A stretch of DNA of 45,000 nt from Chrysomallon squamiferum (taxonomy: Eukaryota > Mollusca > Gastropoda > Neomphalida > Peltospiridae). Where the stretch lies: positions 24,207,822 to 24,252,821 of the forward strand of contig CM022671.1 of assembly GCA_012295275.1 (NCBI GenBank), written 5' to 3'. Positions 30,554 to 45,000 of the stretch are shown in pieces (position 1 is the stretch's first letter; every line of letters starts with the position of its first letter). The notes beneath the pieces were generated by a model. The model saw nothing but the letters and a program-made list of their open reading frames with translations, did no database searches and was not told the origin of the DNA. The translations under genes and the position numbers were made by a program.

Positions 30554-30852
30554 TAAAAAATAAATAAAATAAAATAAAATAAAATAAAAAATAGGCGTCT
30601 TCAGCATGTGATGTTTTTCTCTTGCAGGCACTCTGTACTGCATTTGGAGGCTATCTTATACAGGTGGAAACTCTTGATGAATGGTATCACTTTCAAAATT
30701 ACATCTTCAGTGTCGGCCCTGGTATATTTTCATTTTCATTCAGTCATTGAAAATTTGGTATCAAATTGTCAGTTGATATTATTACCCTTTCGTTATTAGT
30801 ATTATTAACTGAAATTATTAACGGTTTCATTATCTACTTACTTATTACTATT

Positions 30853-30904
<52 letters not shown>

Positions 30905-31365
30905 TTTTTTTTTTTATTATTACTTTTTTTTTCTTAATTTCAAATCCGTTTACAAAACAGTTTAAAATGATTTTTTTTTCTTTACTTATTATTATTATTT
31001 TTTTTGTTGTTGTCTTCTCGTAAATTATTATTATAACGATGTTATATTCTAAGGTTAAATGTAATAGTAAAACATTACAGAAATAATCGGGGTTAAAAAA
31101 TATTGGATTACTGAAATAATTACAGAATTCGGGTTGCTTTATCATACGTACAGGTAACTGAAATTCTTCATTTATAATTATTAGCTACATCCACTTTTAT
31201 TTTATAAATTATTTTGTGTGGTTTTTATTTTTATTTTTATTTTTTTTAAATTTTTTTTAAAGATCGCTATACAGTTCTCGTACGTTCTGTACTACTAGGT
31301 GTTTTAATTCCACCATATTTTTCTGCAGCCGTCTGCTGCATTTGTTTTTATTAAAGGCAATGATA

Positions 31366-31414
<49 letters not shown>

Positions 31415-31746
31415 TGTATGTATGTATGTATATATGTGTGTATGTATGTATGTATGTATGTATGAGTTTTACCATAGCCTTATCACACTACCTGGTATTT
31501 ACTAATATCTCTGGTTTTTCAGAATCAGTATTTATCGGATTGTCCGATGCCATAAAAGAAGGCGAATGGGTGTGGAGCAGGGGCGGCAAAAGGCTTAATC
31601 TTACAAACATCTGGTCACCCGAGCAGCCAGACAACTGGTTCAACACCGAACACTCAGTCAATATGGTATACTGGCAAGGGTACACTTTCAATGACCTCTA
31701 CTGGGCCAACAAATACGGCATCGTCTGTGAAATAGGAGATTTTTGA
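27184..31746 (+). CDS. Secreted coiled-coil C-type lectin, QPD type
   Basis: Seven exons join in phase (27184-27292, 27582-27746, 28152-28328, 28719-28811, 30190-30296, 30628-30721, 31523-31746) for 322 aa. Residues 1-20 are a signal peptide (MAGVLIQFFVVLILGYGVRC). Residues about 60-180 are polar, heptad-like coiled coil (VKELTNAIDKLVKRLEDLDK), which suggests oligomer formation. Residues 192-322 are a C-type lectin domain: CPKGFKKVLGHCY, ALCTAFGGYLIQVET, FIGLSD, GEWVW, WSPEQPDNW, FND, GIVCE. QPD (283-285), Glu291 and Asn305/Asp306 fit the calcium/galactose-type site. Cys220 and Cys317 can form the core disulfide; the usual long-loop Cys pair is Ser293 and Trp309. NET (187) and NLT (274) are N-glycosylation sequons. 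Exons 2 and 5 have weak acceptors. A secreted sugar-binding or defence role is inference. Confidence 0.88.
28840..29545 (+). repeat. Degenerate TTTTCATAATATTC-type minisatellite in lectin intron 4
   Basis: The intron between lectin exons 4 and 5 repeats variants of (g/c)TTTTCATAA and ATATTC(A/G) tens of times, for example 29220-29340. It is too diverged to be a simple microsatellite. A non-repeat block at about 29085-29205 interrupts it and may be a foreign insert. No coding signal is present. Confidence 0.6.
30479..30546 (+). repeat. (AAT)n microsatellite in lectin intron 5
   Basis: About 22 AAT units followed by AAAT-rich sequence up to 30593, ending about 35 bases before the exon 6 acceptor. 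Similar (TTTA)n at 30857-30905 and (TA)n/(TATG)n at 31369-31464 fill intron 6. Confidence 0.95.
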
Positions 31747-32273
31747 GCGTAGAGAACACGTGAACATAAATGTGACCACGTGGACTGTTTTAAAGAATTA
31801 AAAACCAAAAATGAAGTAGTATATACATAATACATACATAACAAACGTTCGTACGTAAGTACATACTTCTTACTGAAACACACACAGCACATATTAATAG
31901 TTGGTACATTTTCTTTTAACGGACGATAAAAGCAAGATAAAGGTAATATTTTCAGGATGTTTATGAGTCTGTATGTTTTTATAAAATGCATATTTCTGTT
32001 CCGAAATGACATCAAAATAAAAGGGAACATTTCGATTCTTCTCATGCACTTACGTGAGCTGTTTAATTTATTGTCAGACTTTATGTTTATTATATGCTGT
32101 TCGCCGGTAAACAAAAAAAAGAAAGAAATAATAACTTGAAAATGTTTTTAGGACAATATTATACTTTAATAGCAATATTAGTTAATAAATAAATAAATTA
32201 ATTAATATCTTTATTAACTTACCACGCGGAAATAACAAATAAAAAAAATTAATCTTTGACTATGTTTAGTATC
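31747..32273. terminator. Convergent 3' ends of the lectin gene and the DUF4832 gene
   Basis: The lectin stop (31744-31746) and the DUF4832 gene stop (32276-32274) face each other 527 bases apart. A plus-strand AATAAA is at 32016-32021. A minus-strand AATAAA is at 32215-32210 (TTTATT on plus). The two 3'UTRs would nearly meet but need not overlap. The open frames on both strands here show no family features. Confidence 0.5.
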
Positions 32274-41352
<9,079 letters not shown>

Positions 41353-43164
41353 GTTGCAAATAAAAATATTTGTACCGTAAATGTTTGAGTAAAAGCAGGA
41401 AAATATTTGTTAAAAGTTAAATAATAATAGTAACAAAAATAATAATAGTAATAGTAGTAGTAGTAGTAGCAGTAATAGTAATAGTAATATACATTTTAAA
41501 AACAAAAATGGAAAGAAAGACCAGATGGAGCAGAAATAAAAAATAAGATGAAGAAAAAAAAAATTCTAATAATAATCCAAGAGATATGAAGGTATAATGT
41601 TTATTTATTTATTTTGTTTCTTTGTAATGAAAACCATATTGTTCTGACGATTATATCTACGGCCGTGATTGGAGGTGTACATCTTTTCAGAATTCATAGA
41701 AAATGTTCTACAAAAAGCGCTAACTTACGTTTAATATAAATAAATATAATAGACTGCTTATTTATATAAACCATTTTTATTTATATACTTATTTATTATT
41801 ATTTTATTTTATTTTATTTTATTTTATTTAAATTAGAAAACGAAATAATATGTTCTAAATCATTATTTTGTCGCACCATTTATAAATCTAGAATATTTAT
41901 TTAGTTTGAATCTAATATAAAAATTTGGATCTAACTTAAAAAGTCTTTAAAAATTCAATAAACTTAGGTCATAAAAATAATATTTTTAAAATAAAAGTAC
42001 ATTTTCACAATGACTTTTAAACATCACGGGATAAACCACAGAGTACTGTTTTATCTTTTTATTTATTTATTTTTTTTTTTCTCTGGTGTTTTTACATTAC
42101 ATGTTATCCAACTGTTTTGATTAATGGCCACGTGTCTGACGTATGTGCCGTCGTGGGACAGACGTCAGTAACAAACCGCTTTGCCCGAGGCGCTGTTGTT
42201 TCTGACGAGTCATGGTGATATTTACCTTTTTTAAGCCCTATTCCCAAATTAGTTGACCGCAAAAAGACCTCCAGAGTCATAATCAGATTGTTTTGGCTTA
42301 GAAAATTATTGCTTTCTGTCGGATGTGAAGTTACTTTGAACTCTGAGCACTCTTCAGGAATTTGGGTCGTCTGCTCGTGTTTTCCATTTTCTCTTTATGT
42401 CTTTCTCTCTTTGTTCTTCTTTCTTTTTCTTTTTTTTTTTTTAATTTCGTTTTTGTCGCCCTCCTGTTGTTCGTTTTACAGTTAATGATTTTGTTTTGTT
42501 TTTCAGCCGACGCTATTTTGCTAATAATAAACTGTGTAGATTACATAACAAGCCATTTTAGTGTATGTTAGGAGGATTCGAGAATATTGTAGTTATTTAC
42601 TCAGTTTATGTAAAAATTCCTCTGCAAAACCCTTTATTAATCTTTGAGGGGGAAATATTGATAAATAATTAAATAAATATTTAAATAAAAAAACAAAACA
42701 AAGAAAGAACAACAACAACTACAAAAATAAATAAATAAATAAATAATAATAATAATGATGAATAAATAAATAAATAAAATTAACGACAAACAAAACAAAC
42801 AAAGCAATAAATATGCAAATAAATAAATAATTCTCGACTTCTACTACAGTAAATATGGCACATACTAACAGAATGAAATATGTGTGAAACAACAGATGCG
42901 TTTCTGTAACTTTCTAGTTTATCTTGTTTGTCTTAATAGGTATTCCAAAGCGTCAGTATTTATCGTCCACCACGCTGTTTTGACCTATTTTTACTGACCT
43001 CTGAATTCTTAATTTATTATCTGTTTCAGGGCCTGTCTCCATTAAAAACAGCATGAATGGAAAATTTTATCTTTCTGTTTATTGGATGAATGTTAGGTCG
43101 TATTTTGAAATACGTATCTCAGTCGGAAATGCGAAGGTGTAGTCGCTATAGGAGCCGGTCGCGC

Positions 43165-43330
43165 CAAGGTTATCTTGATGGCCGAGTGGTATTGTAATCC
43201 GCTTACTGAGTGCGGGCGAATGGGTGCTATATGTTTGAGTTTCGTCGGCGACATCTGATATTTTGTTAGGGCGTCACTGGACTTCGTCCTCCTGTGCCCG
43301 AATATTGTCTGTGTGCAGAGTCTAATCAGA
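43165..43330 (+). mobile_element. tRNA-derived SINE candidate
   Basis: TGGCCGAGTGGT at 43179-43190 matches a pol III box A and the start of a class II (Leu/Ser-type) tRNA. GTTTGAGTTT at 43233-43242 is a degenerate box B at normal spacing. A GC-richer body follows (GTCACTGGACTTCGTCC near 43273-43289) that is unlike the surrounding AT-rich DNA. The variant cloverleaf is too degraded for a functional tRNA. Confidence 0.5.
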
Positions 43331-43714
43331 GCGAATCGCGAACATCGATCATATAGTAATTTTTGTCCTTACTGGATTAACCGAAGAAAACTGCAAGTTG
43401 TCAGAAGAAAAAATTCGAACACCCTAAAAATTAGTATCTCGCATTTTATCATCTAGGCTGTTTCACTCAGAATAATTTGGTATTACAAGTAGAAGTTAAG
43501 TTATGAATTTTCAAAGATTTTATTATTATTTTTCTTTTTATCTAGCAAATCAGTTGTTTATCAACCATGGCTTCAGATATCAATGTAAATGTATTTTGCA
43601 GAGGAATGCGTGTATGTATGTATGCATGCAGGTATGTATATGTAGGTATGTTTAATGTGTAAAAAATATATACTATATATGGTTAAGCGTTTTTAAAGTT
43701 TGGTAGAGATTACA

Positions 43715-43836
43715 AAGAAGAGCCGTAGCTTGATGAATCGTGAGATCGAATCTTCGCAGTGCTCTCGCTGGCTTATTTCCCATGAAATACTCTTCTTGTT
43801 TGTTTTTGTTATTGTTTTTGTTTTTTTGTTTTTTAA
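43715..43836 (+). mobile_element. Second SINE-like fragment with GTTTTT-rich tail
   Basis: GCCGTAGCTTGATGAATCG resembles a tRNA 5' half and AGATCGAATCT a box B, followed by GCAGTGCTCTCGCTGGC and a simple TGTTTTTG-type tail at 43797-43836. This order (tRNA-like head, short body, simple tail) is typical of SINEs. Confidence 0.35.
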
Positions 43837-44002
43837 ATCAACACTGTGTTTAAACGACCAAATATCATGCATGTGAATATTTCATTTACAATTTTATTTA
43901 AAATAATAAGAATAATAATAAGAGTAGTAGTAGTAGTAGTAACTATAATAATAATAATAAGCTCATTTCTGTTGTGGTTGTGTTGTTTAACTGGTATATG
44001 TG

Positions 44003-44624
44003 TTAGTTAAAGTTACAAGTGTTTGCATTGACCGAGTCAGGAACGTTCCACATCTTGACGTTGTCAAAGTAAGCCGTTCCGCTGGCGAAGTTTCGGAACA
44101 TGAGATAACATCTTGCCGTCTTAATACCCTGTAACAAGACGAGACGTATATCAGTGTTTGTATACTGTAAACAACCATAGGTAGCATGCCTTCTGGATAT
44201 GTCTTTATTCCGTTAATACTGATGTGAGCTGTACGGTGTCATAAAGAACACGCGAACGAACTGACGCACCTGTAACACGTAAACACATACCAACGAACAT
44301 TCATAAATACACAATACACACAGACACACACACACACACAGACACACAGACACACACACAGACACACAGACACACACACACACACACATACATACATACA
44401 TACACATATATATATGTGCATGCAGACACAAATATGCATACACATATACATATCTATATAATATTAGCTGTATATATTCAGACTCTGTTTCAATAGTTCA
44501 TATTTATAAAACGGATTAAACAATTTACCTCGCTTATCTGTACATCAAGAGTTGCTTTGTTCCACTGTGAATTCCCTTGTTGGAATGGTGCATTTTCCCC
44601 CCAGACATTAGTTGTATCTGGTTT
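44003..44624 (-). CDS. Last two exons of a tandem paralogue of the DUF4832 gene (partial)
   Basis: Exons 44624-44529 (96 nt) and 44128-44003 (126 nt with TAA) correspond to exons 15 and 16 of the neighbouring gene with the same phase and splice positions. Shared blocks include KPD, FQQGNS, ARCYL, RNFA, AYFDN and VPDSVN; about 20 of 32 and 29 of 40 residues match. The ends read TVPDSVNPETCNI in one gene and NVPDSVNANTCNFN in the other. The rest of the gene lies beyond the right edge. No lesion is visible in this fragment, so at least these exons look functional. Confidence 0.82.
44319..44400 (+). repeat. (CA)n/(CAGACA)n microsatellite
   Basis: About 70 bases of CA with regular GACACA interruptions, followed by CATA units, in the last intron of the paralogue. 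The reverse frames give false Cys/Val repeats. Confidence 0.95.
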
Positions 44625-44769
44625 CTGAAAAAGTGTATGTAATAGAAAAACTAGTTAGGCAAATACAGCGAATTATTATATAAAGTATGATATTTCAAAA
44701 ACGGTTGTTTAATGTAGTACTTTTCTTTTAAAATCTTGTAATGGTAATTCTATCCACATTATCTGTCTG

Positions 44770-45000
44770 CCTATTTGTCGCTCTGTCTGTCTGTCTGTCT
44801 GTCTGTCTCTATATATTATTTGCAGATTTTGAAAAATGAGTGAGTATTGGTAATATGTGTGTGTATATACACAGATAGATAGATATAGAGAGATAGATGG
44901 ACGGATGGATGGATAGATATACTGAAAGATAGATACATAATCAGATATATATACATACATATATACAGAGAGATAAACATCTATACACATAAATATATAG
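44770..45000 (+). repeat. (TCTG)n, (GATA)n and related simple repeats at the right edge
   Basis: TCTGTCTG units at about 44783-44807, then AGATAGAT/GGAT units from 44872 to about 44935, then TATA/CATA-rich sequence. This is intronic to the paralogue by position. No exon is visible. Confidence 0.8.

Larger units (their letters stand above)
41353..44002. other. Intergenic region upstream of the DUF4832 gene: promoter, SINE-like elements, microsatellites
   Basis: No protein gene is recognised. A less AT-rich block at 42120-42215 contains CACGTG and GACGTCAG motifs about 0.8 kb upstream of the proposed start and may be regulatory. AAAT-rich runs lie at about 42725-42835. Two tRNA-derived SINE candidates lie at 43165-43330 and 43715-43836. 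(TAG)n occurs at 43924-43941. Confidence 0.55.

Noticed and set aside
31698-32114. 138-codon minus-strand open frame
   Set aside because: It overlaps the end of the lectin's last exon and its 3'UTR in antisense; no family features.
44213-44451. Cys/Val-rich open frames
   Set aside because: Translation of the (CA)n repeat in the paralogue's last intron.

Overview
This is an AT-rich (roughly 70% A+T by eye), intron-rich animal nuclear sequence, not bacterial. Genes are split into short exons with GT..AG introns of mostly 0.2-1.3 kb. The rest is packed with (AAT)n, (TTTA)n, (GA)n, (CA)n and (TA)n microsatellites plus scattered transposon remnants. The gene set (multi-exon SRCR protein, APPBP2, neuferricin, a secreted coiled-coil C-type lectin, and a DUF4874/DUF4832 protein) suggests a lophotrochozoan, most likely a mollusc; that assignment is inference. 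Exons below were joined by hand from splice-site phase and by comparison with remembered human or family features; no alignment was run.

Layout. (1) 446-3187, minus: 5' part of a secreted scavenger-receptor cysteine-rich (SRCR) protein that runs off the left edge. (2) 9772-17641, minus: complete APPBP2, 14 coding exons and 575 codons, probably with a long 3'UTR down to about 6.8 kb; exon 3 lies in a 135-bp tandem duplication. (3) 21913-24134, plus: neuferricin (CYB5D2), four exons, with a 2-base frameshift in exon 1. (4) 27184-31746, plus: secreted C-type lectin, seven exons, 322 aa. (5) 32274-41352, minus: a 16-exon DUF4874 + DUF4832 gene with a C-terminal jelly-roll-like domain, carrying one frameshift and one in-frame stop. 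(6) 44003-44624, minus: the last two exons of a tandem paralogue of gene 5, which enters from the right edge.

Neighbouring genes show no sign of one pathway: APPBP2 and neuferricin look like housekeeping genes, while the SRCR protein, lectin and DUF4832 genes are secreted or extracellular and could all bind or process glycans or microbes. The most interesting points are the APPBP2 duplication, which looks either like a new intron in the making or a partly broken duplicate; the tandem family of animal DUF4874/DUF4832 genes fused to a carbohydrate-binding-like domain; and the lectin that has lost the long-loop disulfide while keeping its sugar/calcium motif residues. The two frameshifts (neuferricin exon 1, DUF4832 exon 10) are both apparent 2-base losses, so assembly indels must be excluded before any gene is called a pseudogene.
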